A stretch of 64,000 bases of DNA, from positions 1 to 64,000 of the forward strand of contig JALENW010000019.1 of assembly GCA_022766365.1 (NCBI GenBank). The letters are read 5' to 3'. The notes under the pieces were generated by a model. The model ran no database searches. It worked only from the letters and a program-made list of their open reading frames with translations, and was not told where the DNA came from. Shown piece by piece: positions 34,751 to 43,932 of the stretch (the stretch's first letter is position 1; each line of letters starts with the position of its first letter). Position numbers and translations under genes: made by a program. This DNA comes from Clostridiales bacterium. GTDB lineage: Bacteria; Bacillota; Clostridia; Peptostreptococcales; Anaerovoracaceae.

Positions 34751-35431
34751 GTGATTGTTATGAAAATGAAAAGACCATCAAAGCTGGAGTCTTCACATTT
34801 GGTCTGCGGCGATAATTTTGATAACATAAAGCCCAATCAAACTATCCGACAGCTACAAGCACAAGAAACCAAGAAGCAGATTATCGATAGTTTCACGGCA
34901 CTCATATCAGAAAAGGACTTTGGAGATATCGGAATTAAGGACATTTGCAATGCGGCAGGAATATCTGTCGGTGCATTTTACCACCACTTTGAAAAGAAAA
35001 GCAGCCTTCTTTTGGAGCTTTATCAGGGCTGCGATGAGTATTTTTTGAATGTTGTTTATCCTGATACTATGGGCATGAGCCCTGTTGACGGGGTTTTTGA
35101 ATATTTACATCAGCAATGCATTTTCACTCAGAAGATAGGAAAGGAATCAATCAAAAGTTTTTACAAATTCCAAATCGACCAGAAGAATGATTTCTTTGTT
35201 TCAATGACACGAGGTTTTAGCGTGGTTTTAACCAAGCTCATCGAGAGATGTCAGGATATTGGCTCACTGACTGATTGTGAAAAAGCTGAGAACATTGCAC
35301 ATGAACTTCTGATTCTTTCAAGGGGCATTATTTATAACTGGTGTCTTGCAGATGGGGAATATGACATGAGTCGGAAAGTCGACAATATGTGCAGGAAGTA
35401 TCTTTCATACTATTCCGTTGATCGAAACTGA
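34751..35431 (+). CDS. TetR-family transcriptional regulator
   Basis: 226 residues from GTG 34751 (AAAGGA 5 bases upstream); ATG 34760 is an alternative. A roughly 35-residue extension precedes the helix-turn-helix IGIKDICNAAGISVGAFYHHFEKK. The C-terminal half ends with YNWCLADGEYDMSRKVDNM, which resembles the TetR at 55565 (YDWCLCNGNYSLAQYSLGIM), so the two may be paralogues. The target is not evident from neighbours. Confidence 0.85.
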   Translation: MIVMKMKRPSKLESSHLVCGDNFDNIKPNQTIRQLQAQETKKQIIDSFTALISEKDFGDIGIKDICNAAGISVGAFYHHFEKKSSLLLELYQGCDEYFLNVVYPDTMGMSPVDGVFEYLHQQCIFTQKIGKESIKSFYKFQIDQKNDFFVSMTRGFSVVLTKLIERCQDIGSLTDCEKAENIAHELLILSRGIIYNWCLADGEYDMSRKVDNMCRKYLSYYSVDRN

Positions 35432-35520
35432 TTACTTTTAAAACATTCCCCCATTGCAGCAAATTGCTTGAAAGTATAGTGCAGCATAGGAATAAACTTC
35501 CATATCCTTAAACAGATCAA

Positions 35521-35547
35521 AAGCCCTCGGAACTCTTCCGAGGGCTT
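35521..35547. terminator. Bidirectional intrinsic terminator (tRNA-Gly and TetR gene)
   Basis: Twelve-base arms AAGCCCTCGGAA and TTCCGAGGGCTT around CTC form a strong hairpin. T-rich tails follow on both strands, most clearly on the minus strand after the tRNA. Confidence 0.85.
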
Positions 35548-35554
35548 TGCTTAA

Positions 35555-35628
35555 TGGAGCGGACGAAGGGAATCGAACCCTCAACCTAGCCTTGGGAAGG
35601 CCATATTTTACCACTAAACTACGTCCGC
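35555..35628 (-). tRNA. tRNA-Gly (anticodon TCC), CCA encoded
   Basis: 74 bases. Acceptor arms GCGGACG and CGTCCGC pair fully. The D loop has AGTGGTAAAA. The anticodon stem GGCCT/AGGCT holds loop CTTCCCA region with TCC, and the T loop is GGGTTCGATTCCC. Genome-encoded CCA follows. Confidence 0.95.
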
Positions 35629-35716
35629 AAATATAGCTGTAAATATCTTATTTCTATTTACAGCATATTTTCAAATTATCTTACAACCGGACATAACCGA
35701 TTAACTGATGAATATT

Positions 35717-36994
35717 TTACACTATATCTTTGATCTTTTCAAGTATAGTATCCGGAATAAGCCTGCATTGTTCTTGAGAAACGGACGCAACAGAGACACG
35801 TATACCCTTAGCCAGAGGGACAAGGAAGATACCTTCTTCCTCCAGGAGTCTGCAAACTTCCTTCGGATTTTCATGGGGAATCGATACGAAAAAACCACCG
35901 TCATACGGCACCATGGGCAGGCCTATGTCCATTCCTCTCTCCTCAAAAGCTTTTCCTCTCTCTAAGAGCATATCCCTTATTTCTTTCCTTTCAGAAACTA
36001 CCTTGTCGAGAAGTTCCTCATTCCCATAGATTTTTGCTACGATCTCCTGTGGCAGTCTCGGGCTGTTAGACCATGACCCCCTCGAAGAGAATTCCATAGC
36101 CTGTCTGAACTCCTCCGCAATTTCTTCAGATTTTGCAAGGCAGATGCTTCCGCCACATCTCATACCATACATGGTTAATGTCTTTGAAAAACTGTACCCG
36201 ACTATAGGTAATAAGCGCTCAGAACCTTTCCCGAGTACTTTGAGGAAATCTCTGTATTTCCCTTCATCTCCTGCAAAGTCAATATAAGCCACATCAATAA
36301 AGAGTATTATAGCCTTATCCTCATATCCCTCACTGCTGAGGATTTGAGAAAAGGCCCCTATTATTTCCACCCATGTATCCTCCGAAATTGAATACCCTGT
36401 CGGATTATGAGCAGGAGTGTTCAGTACGACCACAAGTGTGTCCTGTGTACTCAAAAGTCCCTTGGCACTATCCATAAGGTTTGTAACTGAAAATTCAAAC
36501 TCTCCATGCGCACCCGTCGAAAAAGTTTCAAAGGTTTTAATTTTACGTCCGATTTCGCCTGCAATTGTTCCATATGGGGACCAGTGCCAATCTGTTGTAA
36601 GAACATAGTCTCCCGGTACAGAATAGTTTGCAATTGTATTTCTTATCGCCCCTGTTCCTCCGGGAGTTGCCACTGCCTCAGAAAACAGTCCGTATTCTTC
36701 AGGGTGAAAACTCCCAAAGGCAGCTTGTTTCAAAGCCATCTTAAACTGAGGTATGCCTCCTATAGGTGCATACGCGGCATATTCTTCAGGTTTCATATTT
36801 CCATACACCTTCGCCACCGAGTCCAAAACCAAAAGATTGCCATCATCATCCAGAAGTGCTCCGATTGTGCCATTGATAACTGCTCGATATCCTTTTTCTT
36901 GAGCCATCTTCTTAGCTCTCATACTGATTCCAAAAATTGCATCTTCCTTTGGAATATTTCTACCGTTTCCCTGTACCAGAATATATTCTCTCAT
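35717..36994 (-). CDS. PLP-dependent aminotransferase, class I/II
   Basis: 425 residues of fold-type I. Motifs: PGGTGAIRNTIANY (cofactor phosphate region), NTPAHNPTGYS (substrate/PLP Asn), FIDVAYIDFAG with the pyridine-binding Asp, and SFSKTLTMYGMRCG with the Schiff-base Lys. It most resembles aspartate/aromatic-type aminotransferases. It overlaps trmB by 4 bases at the end of the ecf-queT-trmB transcript. Amino-acid specificity cannot be read. Confidence 0.85.
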   Translation of the reverse strand: MREYILVQGNGRNIPKEDAIFGISMRAKKMAQEKGYRAVINGTIGALLDDDGNLLVLDSVAKVYGNMKPEEYAAYAPIGGIPQFKMALKQAAFGSFHPEEYGLFSEAVATPGGTGAIRNTIANYSVPGDYVLTTDWHWSPYGTIAGEIGRKIKTFETFSTGAHGEFEFSVTNLMDSAKGLLSTQDTLVVVLNTPAHNPTGYSISEDTWVEIIGAFSQILSSEGYEDKAIILFIDVAYIDFAGDEGKYRDFLKVLGKGSERLLPIVGYSFSKTLTMYGMRCGGSICLAKSEEIAEEFRQAMEFSSRGSWSNSPRLPQEIVAKIYGNEELLDKVVSERKEIRDMLLERGKAFEERGMDIGLPMVPYDGGFFVSIPHENPKEVCRLLEEEGIFLVPLAKGIRVSVASVSQEQCRLIPDTILEKIKDIV

Positions 36995-37659
36995 CTCATC
37001 ACCACCATGTTAATCTTTTCGCCTAAATTTGAAAACTTTTCTTCATATTCTGTCATAACGTTATTATGAGCATATTCTGAGTTATGCAAATCTCTTGTAA
37101 CAGTCAAAATCTCCAGTCCTGCGATTTCTATTTCTTCAAGAGCCGACTCAAAAAGCCCGTCGTTATCTGTCTTAAACTGTATGAATCCGTCAGGGGTAAG
37201 CAATCGTGAATACGCCGTGAGTCTCTTATGATAAGTTAAACGCCTTTTCGCATGACGCTTCTTGGGCCATGGATCACTGAAATTCAGAAATATCCCGTCA
37301 ATTTCTCCCGGTCCCCACATCTCATCGGGTCTGTCCACGTATCCCAAGAAAAATCGGATATTGGATAACGCCTCATCTTCTGCGAGCTTCATAGCTTTAT
37401 GGGCCACACTCTTTTGTCCCTCAACTGCCACAAAACAGTCCTCTGGCATACGACTCCCCATAGAAGTGATAAAACGGCCTTTGCCACACCCTATTTCAAC
37501 ATATAATTTTGGATGACATATCTCATTCAAACCCGGATTTATCATTTCAGGGAAAAAATCTTCTATCCAATGTCCCGGTCTGACAGTATCTTCTCGTATT
37601 ATGACATGCTCATAGGACTTTAATTTTCTTTCCAAATTCTTCGTTTTTCTCTGTCTCAT
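36991..37659 (-). CDS. trmB: tRNA (guanine-N7-)-methyltransferase
   Basis: About 222 residues from ATG 37659, which follows the QueT stop by four bases; the longer frame to 37779 runs through the queT coding region and is not credible. SAM motif VEIGCGKGRF, the family motif FSDPWPKKRHAKRRL and C-terminal FKTDNDGLFE fit TrmB, which methylates G46 of tRNA. Confidence 0.93.
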   Translation of the reverse strand: MRQRKTKNLERKLKSYEHVIIREDTVRPGHWIEDFFPEMINPGLNEICHPKLYVEIGCGKGRFITSMGSRMPEDCFVAVEGQKSVAHKAMKLAEDEALSNIRFFLGYVDRPDEMWGPGEIDGIFLNFSDPWPKKRHAKRRLTYHKRLTAYSRLLTPDGFIQFKTDNDGLFESALEEIEIAGLEILTVTRDLHNSEYAHNNVMTEYEEKFSNLGEKINMVVMR

Positions 37660-37663
37660 AGAA

Positions 37664-38143
37664 TTACGCAAAAATATCCTTATGCTTATCAAGCAGCTTC
37701 TTAAGAGGTAGCCCCAATCCGTAGCAGGCAACCGCCTGTCCCCCTGCCACCCACAACATGCAGAGCAGCAGATGAGCATCCACTCCGTAGTAATACTTCA
37801 ACATTATCCCAACAATAATACCGTTCACCACCACAGGCGGCAAGGGAGCCAAAAGTATTTTGTGGCGAAGTTTATAGGTACCATATGCCGAAAGCAGGCT
37901 GGCTAAACTGCCGAATACTACGTCAATAAATCCCACAGGGCTCAAAAGATTAGCCAGAAGGCATCCGATGAAAAGTCCGGGTATCGCCAAAGGGGTGAAA
38001 ACCGGGAGTATAGTCATCGCTTCAGAAAATCTGAGCTGCATCATACCATAACTCAAAGGAGCAATCGCAATTGTGAGAACAGCATAGATGGCAGCAATTA
38101 CTGCGGCTGTTACTACTTTTTTCGTATTTAGATTAAATCTCAT
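37664..38143 (-). CDS. queT: QueT-type ECF substrate-binding protein (queuosine precursor uptake)
   Basis: 159 residues, five to six membrane segments, with N-terminal AAIYAVLTIAIAPLSYGMMQ and RFSEAM, the QueT signature. It follows the ECF core genes ecfA1-ecfA2-ecfT in the same direction, making a dedicated or shared transporter for a queuosine precursor. The 86-base leader has no recognisable preQ1 riboswitch. Confidence 0.88.
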   Translation of the reverse strand: MRFNLNTKKVVTAAVIAAIYAVLTIAIAPLSYGMMQLRFSEAMTILPVFTPLAIPGLFIGCLLANLLSPVGFIDVVFGSLASLLSAYGTYKLRHKILLAPLPPVVVNGIIVGIMLKYYYGVDAHLLLCMLWVAGGQAVACYGLGLPLKKLLDKHKDIFA

Positions 38144-38229
38144 ATATCCGTATTATCTTTCTATAAATTTTATACATTCTTATATCCTTCTGACCGACAG
38201 GTGGACTTTTATCTAATCATATAATCTAA

Positions 38230-39045
38230 TCATCTTATATTGAAATTACCGTAAATTCTCAAGGCAATAACAGCCCCGAGAAAGACAAGCTCAATAAAAA
38301 GTGCCATGTAATCTTTACCCTCGTAGCGCATTTCGTGCAATCTTGTTCTTCCCTCACCGCCTCTATAGCATCTTGCTTCCATGGCCATTGCAAGATCTTG
38401 TGCAATCTGAAAAGCACTTACGAAAAGCGGTACGAGAATAGGTATCAGAGCTTTCCCTCGCTGGAGGATATTCCCGCTTTCAAAATCAGCTCCCCGCGCT
38501 TGTTGAGCCTTCATAATCTTATCAGTTTCCTCAATTAAAGTTGGGATAAACCTGAGTGCAATAGACATCATCATTGCAACCTCATGCGTGGGAACTCCAA
38601 TTTTTTTCGTGGGGTGTAGAAGCTTTTCAATTCCGTCAGTGAGTTTAATAGGCGTTGTTGTAAATGTCAAAAGTGATGATCCGATTATCAGCATCGTCAG
38701 CCTCAAGCCCATAAAAACAGCCATATAGATACCCTGTTCGGTTAACTTCAAAAATCCTAACGTGAATATGATATCTCCCGGATACATGAACATATTCAGC
38801 AAAAAAGTAAATATAAGGATGAAAAAAATCGGCTTCATGCCCCTAAGAATATAATTGAGCGGAACTTTTGAAAGCAATAGAAACATAATGAGTGGAACAG
38901 CCGAAATACCAAATCCTATAAAGCTCTTAACTATAAACAGCTGAATAATGAAAATCAACGTGAGAATGATCTTCATACGTGGATCCAACTCATGAATTAC
39001 AGACCTGGATGGGTAATATTGCCCCAGAGTAATGTCTCTAATCAA
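38230..39045 (-). CDS. ecfT: ECF transporter transmembrane subunit
   Basis: About 271 residues from TTG 39045, giving the canonical start IRDITLGQYYPSRSVIHELDPR; GGGGGG lies 8 bases upstream. A GTG at 39054 is the other choice. Membrane segments are followed by the coupling motifs ARGADFESG and the second Ala-Arg-Gly-like motif EARCYRGGEGR. It scaffolds the ATPases EcfA1/A2 with S components such as QueT. Confidence 0.92.
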   Translation of the reverse strand: MIRDITLGQYYPSRSVIHELDPRMKIILTLIFIIQLFIVKSFIGFGISAVPLIMFLLLSKVPLNYILRGMKPIFFILIFTFLLNMFMYPGDIIFTLGFLKLTEQGIYMAVFMGLRLTMLIIGSSLLTFTTTPIKLTDGIEKLLHPTKKIGVPTHEVAMMMSIALRFIPTLIEETDKIMKAQQARGADFESGNILQRGKALIPILVPLFVSAFQIAQDLAMAMEARCYRGGEGRTRLHEMRYEGKDYMALFIELVFLGAVIALRIYGNFNIR

Positions 39046-39904
39046 AATTCTCACCCCCCGTCATGTAATTGTAAATCGCTTCTTCGACCTCATCTATATG
39101 CACCGCATCTGACCGAATTTTCACTCCTCTATCTTCAAGTTTATCAAACAAAGCAGCTGCAGGTGTCGTGCTAAGTCCCACGTTTCTGAGCATTTTTCTT
39201 TGTTTAAATATTTCGTCAACCTTTCCAAAGGCCAGTACGCTTCCCCTATCCATCACCAAGACCTTATCGGACATTGCGGCAATATCTCTCATGTTGTGTG
39301 AAACAAAGATAATGATGCCTGAAGATTCCCTATGAATTTTCCTGATCATATTAAGGACTTCCCTGTGAGCAAAGGGATCGAGGCCGGAAGTAGGCTCATC
39401 AAGGATCAAAACGTCCGGTTTCATTGCTATTACTCCGGCAATAGCCACCCGCCTTTTCTGACCTCCTGAAAGCTCAAATGGAGACCGCTCAGAAAGCTCA
39501 TCATAAGACAGGCCGACCATCTCAAGAGACTCTCTAACAGTTTTCTCAATCTCCTCAGCCTTTACTCCAAGGTTCTTCGGACCGAAAGCTATATCTTTAG
39601 CTACAGTCTCCTCGAACAGTTGGTATTCAGGATATTGAAAAACAAGACCTACCCTTTTTCTGATTTCAGTGAGCTTTATCCCTTGGGCAGTAATTTCTGT
39701 TCCGCTGATGACAATCCTTCCGCTATCCGGCTTTAGCAGGCCGTTCAGATGTTGAAGCATCGTAGATTTTCCCGAACCTGTATGCCCTATAACTCCAAGA
39801 ATTTCTCCATCTTCGATATTGAAGCTTACATCTCTCAGAGCAACCTTCTCATCCGGATTTCCCTTATTATATGTATGAAATATGTTCTCTACTTGTATCG
39901 ACAT
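39038..39904 (-). CDS. ecfA2: ECF transporter ATPase, EcfA2
   Basis: 288 residues. Walker A GHTGSGKST, Q-loop VFQYPEYQLFEETV, signature LSGGQKRRVAIAG, Walker B LILDEPTSGLDP. It forms a heterodimer with EcfA1. Overlaps ecfA1 (16 bases) and ecfT (8 bases). Confidence 0.93.
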   Translation of the reverse strand: MSIQVENIFHTYNKGNPDEKVALRDVSFNIEDGEILGVIGHTGSGKSTMLQHLNGLLKPDSGRIVISGTEITAQGIKLTEIRKRVGLVFQYPEYQLFEETVAKDIAFGPKNLGVKAEEIEKTVRESLEMVGLSYDELSERSPFELSGGQKRRVAIAGVIAMKPDVLILDEPTSGLDPFAHREVLNMIRKIHRESSGIIIFVSHNMRDIAAMSDKVLVMDRGSVLAFGKVDEIFKQRKMLRNVGLSTTPAAALFDKLEDRGVKIRSDAVHIDEVEEAIYNYMTGGENFD

Positions 39905-40746
39905 ATGAAATCCACTAATTCCTCTTCTGTAGTTACAAAATCAGGCACAGGTATGCCCCTTTTTCTAAGTCTCTTTGCCATATCCACTGCCATTGGTATC
40001 TCCATGTTGGCATTCTGTAAAATTTCCTCTTCTTTGAAGACGACAGAAGGCCTTCCGTCGAGCAGAATCTTTCCATCATCCATAATGATTACACGATCCG
40101 CCTCAGCAGCCTCTTCCATAAAATGAGTTATGAGAATTATGGTTATACCTTCATCGCTCAACGTCTTAATGATATCCATCACATCTGCTCGCCCTTGGGG
40201 ATCGAGCATAGCAGTTGGTTCATCAAATATTATGCAATCCGGCCTCATTGCCAAAACCCCTGCAATGGCTATCCTTTGCTTCTGACCTCCTGAAAGCTGA
40301 TGAGGTGCACCAAGTAAATATTCAGTCATGCCGACAGCTTCAATGGATTCGTCGACTCTTCTTCGGATCTCATCTCTTGGTACTCCAAGGTTCTCAGGGC
40401 CGAATGCAATATCATCTTCAACTATACTTGAGACCAGTTGGTTGTCAGGATTTTGGAAAACCATTCCTGCTGTTTGTCTCACCTTCCACACAAGTTCATC
40501 GTCTCGTGTATCCATACCTGCAATCAGAATGCGTCCGTCAGTTGGCAAAAGTAAACCGTTGAGATTTTTAGCCAGGGTGGATTTCCCTGATCCGTTCTTA
40601 CCTATAATTGCAAGGAAAGTTCCTTTTTCAACATCAAAAGAAACGTCATCTATGGCTTTCTCGACCTGTTGCTGATGTTCTCCCTCGTAATTTTCCTCTC
40701 TGATATATTCAAATACTAAATTTTCTATTTCTACGATTTCAGTCAT
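39889..40746 (-). CDS. ecfA1: ECF transporter ATPase, EcfA1
   Basis: About 285 residues from ATG 40746 (TEIVEIENLVFEY); the longer reading from TTG 40791 adds a non-homologous head. Walker A GKNGSGKST, Q-loop VFQNPDNQLVSSIV, signature LSGGQKQRIAIAG, Walker B IIFDEPTAMLDP. An insertion of about 12 residues (REENYEGEHQQQ) precedes the first core strand. First gene of the ecfA1-ecfA2-ecfT-queT-trmB run. Confidence 0.93.
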   Translation of the reverse strand: MTEIVEIENLVFEYIREENYEGEHQQQVEKAIDDVSFDVEKGTFLAIIGKNGSGKSTLAKNLNGLLLPTDGRILIAGMDTRDDELVWKVRQTAGMVFQNPDNQLVSSIVEDDIAFGPENLGVPRDEIRRRVDESIEAVGMTEYLLGAPHQLSGGQKQRIAIAGVLAMRPDCIIFDEPTAMLDPQGRADVMDIIKTLSDEGITIILITHFMEEAAEADRVIIMDDGKILLDGRPSVVFKEEEILQNANMEIPMAVDMAKRLRKRGIPVPDFVTTEEELVDFICRYK

Positions 40747-40883
40747 ATCTACATTATATCCGCACAGGCATGCTTTTTCAATAAGAACCAAAGAATGACA
40801 AAGATTTCCGATATATAAATAAAATTCCTAAATTCTAATCCACAAAACACACAGAATCTACAAATTTTCAACACTACATAAAA

Positions 40884-40911
40884 TCCGCCCCAACGAAGGT
40901 GTTAAGGCGGA
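40884..40911 (-). terminator. Terminator of the rnf operon
   Basis: On the minus strand TCCGCC and GGCGGA pair across a 16-base loop and are followed by TTTTATG. It lies 63 bases beyond the rnfB stop. Confidence 0.65.
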
Positions 40912-40973
40912 ATGACAAGCAAACTTTGTTTCACTAAATCGTCGCTTGCGTAAATCTGAACTTTTTGTTTTTA

Positions 40974-41819
40974 CTATGCCGCAGTATTTTCCTTTGCAGC
41001 TTCTTTCTTGACAGGAGCTTTCTTAACAGGTGGCTTCCTCATATTTACAATTGCATAAGTTGGGCAAACCTTTGCACAAGCACCGCAGTTCTTACACTTT
41101 TCGGGATCGATGAAAGCAAGGTTGTCTTCAACGTGAACTGCATCAAACTTACATGCCTTTTCACACATCTTACAACCAATACATCCGTTAGAACAAACCT
41201 TCCTGACTTCAGCTCCTGCAGCTATGGACCTGCACTGTACAAGCACCTTGTTCTTTTCTGTAGAAATCCTTATTACTGAGTTCGGACAAGCTTTAGCACA
41301 CATACCGCACGCCACACATGCTTCTCTGTCAACCTGAGCAACGCCATCTATCACTTTGATGGCATCAAACTCGCAGACTCTCTCACAATCTCCAAGACCT
41401 ATACATCCGTAAGGACATGCAGACACTCCGCCGAAAAATTGCTTTGCTGCGGAACAAGTCTGAATTCCTGCATATTCCATAATTTTCTTCGTTGCCTGGT
41501 TTGTTCCATAGCACTGAACTACTGCCACATCTCTGTCTGTTCCACCTGCTTCCACTCCTAGAATTTCAGCAAGTTTAGCTGCAACATCAGGCCCTCCTAC
41601 AGGACACTTGGTACAGCTTACAGTGTGATCATCTGCCATTGCATTGGCATAATCATCGCATCCTGCATAGCCGCAAGCACCGCAGTTAGCCCCGGGAAGT
41701 TCTGCTCTGAGAGTTGAAAAAGTCTCATCAACAGGCACGAAGAAAATCTTAGAAGCTATCGTAAGCATCGCTGCAGCCACAAGACCAATGGCAACGACAA
41801 TTAATATTGCTGTTAACAT
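40974..41819 (-). CDS. rnfB: Rnf complex Fe-S subunit B
   Basis: About 281 residues from ATG 41819 (AAGGAGG upstream); the frame to 41849 overlaps rnfA and lacks a site. An N-terminal membrane helix is followed by the cluster motif CGACGYAGCDDYA and then ferredoxin-like motifs CPYGCIGLGDC, CVACGMCAKACP, CIGCKMCEKAC and CKNCGACAKVCP. RnfB takes electrons from reduced ferredoxin. The C-terminus ends in a Lys/Ala tail (PPVKKAPVKKEAAKENTAA). Confidence 0.95.
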   Translation of the reverse strand: MLTAILIVVAIGLVAAAMLTIASKIFFVPVDETFSTLRAELPGANCGACGYAGCDDYANAMADDHTVSCTKCPVGGPDVAAKLAEILGVEAGGTDRDVAVVQCYGTNQATKKIMEYAGIQTCSAAKQFFGGVSACPYGCIGLGDCERVCEFDAIKVIDGVAQVDREACVACGMCAKACPNSVIRISTEKNKVLVQCRSIAAGAEVRKVCSNGCIGCKMCEKACKFDAVHVEDNLAFIDPEKCKNCGACAKVCPTYAIVNMRKPPVKKAPVKKEAAKENTAA

Positions 41820-41832
41820 TACCCGGTCCTCC

Positions 41833-42411
41833 TTACTGGAACAATCCACTGAATCCCATGAATCCCATGGACAACATTGCAGCTGTAATCAGTGTGATTG
41901 GAACACCCTTAAACGCTTCGGGAACACCGGTTGCTGTCTCAAGTTTCTGTCTTACACCTGCAAACAGTACCATTGCAAGTAGGAAACCGAGACCGGCACC
42001 TGCTGCGTTCAAGAGAGAATTGATGTAGTTGTATCCGGCATCGATGTTAGAAATACAAACACCGAGTACCGCGCAGTTTGTCGTTATAAGCGGTAGATAT
42101 ACACCGAGGGCTTTATGAAGCGATGGTATAAATTTCTTAAGCATCATTTCAACAAGTTGTACCAGCGCAGCTATAATCAGAATGAATACGACCGTCTGAA
42201 GGTACCCGATTTCAAACTGATTCAAAACCTGCATGATTGGCCACGTTGCTGCCGTTGCAAGAACCATAACGAATATAACTGCTATTCCCATACCTGTTGC
42301 TGAATCAAGTTTCTTTGAAACGCCAAGGAATGGACATATTCCAAGGAACTGAGCCAATACGTAGTTATTAACCAGAACCATACTCATTACTATGGTGATT
42401 TTCTCTGCCAT
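41833..42411 (-). CDS. rnfA: Rnf complex membrane subunit A
   Basis: 192 residues, six membrane helices. N-terminal VNNYVLAQFLGICPFLGVSKK with the conserved Cys that helps bind the intramembrane Fe cluster shared with RnfE, and LPLITTNCAVLGVCI with the second Cys. Between rnfE and rnfB in the operon. Confidence 0.95.
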   Translation of the reverse strand: MAEKITIVMSMVLVNNYVLAQFLGICPFLGVSKKLDSATGMGIAVIFVMVLATAATWPIMQVLNQFEIGYLQTVVFILIIAALVQLVEMMLKKFIPSLHKALGVYLPLITTNCAVLGVCISNIDAGYNYINSLLNAAGAGLGFLLAMVLFAGVRQKLETATGVPEAFKGVPITLITAAMLSMGFMGFSGLFQ

Positions 42412-42412
42412 T

Positions 42413-43360
42413 TTAGCCCTCCCTTACTTCTGATTTGACATCGGCATCAGGCTTCTGACCTCCGTCACCTTCAGTCATGTCCTCTATTACATTATTGCCT
42501 TTTGCTTTTACTTCCGCTCCGCCGATTTCCGATGGATCGTTGCCTTGAGCAACGGATCCTTCCCTTGCTTTGGATTTAAGCTCAGCTGCTCCTGTAGGAA
42601 CAGCCTCTCTCTCATTCATTTTTGGAGATTCCACTGCGGTTTTATCGGCCTCAGCTTTTGCCTTCGCTGCCTTTGCAGCCTCAGCCTTCTTCGCCTTCTC
42701 AGCCGCTCTTCTGTCAGCTTCCGTAGTCCTGAATCCCGAACATCCGAACTCTCTAACGAGCTTTGACTTATCCTTGGTGATCATGTATACACCTGCAATC
42801 AAAATTGCAAATACGAAGAATCCGCCCGGAGCAAGATTAAAGATTCCCATCTGTTCAATATGTCCGCCAAGAATGTTGAATCCAAGCAGACTCCCTGCAC
42901 CGAAGAATTCTCTTACAGCACCCATACATCCGAGAGCCAGGGTAAAACCAAGACCCATTCCGATCCCGTCAAGTGCAGAATCAATAACATTGTTCTTGCT
43001 TGCGAACATCTCAGCTCTGCCGAGGATTATGCAATTTACCACAATTAGCGGAATAAACAATCCCAGAGAAGCATACAGAGATGGCACAAAGGCCTGAAGC
43101 AACATCTGAACTACAGTTACAAAGCCTGCAATTACTACAATGTAGCAAGGAATCCTAACCTTATCAGGAATAATATTTCTCAAAAGAGAAATTACAATAT
43201 TTGAACAAATAAGCACAGCCATAGCTGATACACCCATACCAAGACCGTTGAAAACAGAGCTTGTAGTTGCAAGCGTAGGACATGTTCCAAGGAGAAGTAC
43301 CAATACAGGGTTTTCCTTGATGATACCTTTAGTCAGGATGGCCAATTTATTATTCTTCAT
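42413..43360 (-). CDS. rnfE: Rnf complex membrane subunit E with long charged tail
   Basis: 315 residues, about 100 longer than typical RnfE. The membrane core (1-205) carries NPVLVLLLGTCPTLATTSS and IPLIVVNCIILGRAEMFAS, with the paired cysteines facing those of RnfA. From about 212 onward the protein is an Ala/Lys/Glu-rich, probably disordered cytoplasmic tail (AEKAKKAEAAKAAKAKAEA). It overlaps rnfG by one base. Confidence 0.95.
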   Translation of the reverse strand: MKNNKLAILTKGIIKENPVLVLLLGTCPTLATTSSVFNGLGMGVSAMAVLICSNIVISLLRNIIPDKVRIPCYIVVIAGFVTVVQMLLQAFVPSLYASLGLFIPLIVVNCIILGRAEMFASKNNVIDSALDGIGMGLGFTLALGCMGAVREFFGAGSLLGFNILGGHIEQMGIFNLAPGGFFVFAILIAGVYMITKDKSKLVREFGCSGFRTTEADRRAAEKAKKAEAAKAAKAKAEADKTAVESPKMNEREAVPTGAAELKSKAREGSVAQGNDPSEIGGAEVKAKGNNVIEDMTEGDGGQKPDADVKSEVREG

Positions 43361-43932
43361 TACTTGACACCTCCTACTTTCTTAAACTGCTCAAGTGCAG
43401 CAAACACACCGTGATGGACACCATTTGATGAAATAGTCGCTCCGGTCACAGCATTGATTGTGGTATCTTTCTTAATATCCTGGTCCATAAGCTCTGCCTT
43501 TCCCTTATACTGCTTAAGATGTTTAGGATCATGAGCCTTGGTTCCAAGTCCGGGTGTATCGGCATGGTCAACTACCTTGACCCCCGTGATTGCACCGTTC
43601 TTATCGATACCAACCATTTCTGTTAAAAGTCCGCCGAATGACTTAGTCTTAACAGTAACTACCATTCCTTCTTTGTTATCTGCTACAAAACAGTCAGTTA
43701 CAAAGACTTTATCTTTTTCGAGTACGACAAGGTCTCCGTCGTATGCTGTAAATTTATCGGCAGCCGGCAGAAGTTCCGCCCTTGTTTTGTCTGCTGTCTT
43801 TTTGCTGTTCTCATCGATGATAGGCTTAGCCACGCCGTATGTTGCAGCAAGTGCAGCAGTGATAACCAGACAAATTGCAACTAGTACGACAATTGGAGCA
43901 ACGTATTCTTTGAAAGTGTTATTTTTTTGCAT
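43360..43932 (-). CDS. rnfG: Rnf complex FMN subunit G
   Basis: 190 residues. One N-terminal membrane helix and an extracytoplasmic FMN-binding domain; covalent FMN is expected on the Thr of TGATISSNGV near residue 170. It receives electrons within the Rnf chain. Overlaps rnfD by 14 bases. Confidence 0.95.
   Translation of the reverse strand: MQKNNTFKEYVAPIVVLVAICLVITAALAATYGVAKPIIDENSKKTADKTRAELLPAADKFTAYDGDLVVLEKDKVFVTDCFVADNKEGMVVTVKTKSFGGLLTEMVGIDKNGAITGVKVVDHADTPGLGTKAHDPKHLKQYKGKAELMDQDIKKDTTINAVTGATISSNGVHHGVFAALEQFKKVGGVK

Noticed and set aside
38144..38229. preQ1 riboswitch upstream of queT
   Set aside because: The leader lacks the stem and A-rich tail of class I and the class II pattern; the gene is internal to the ecf operon.
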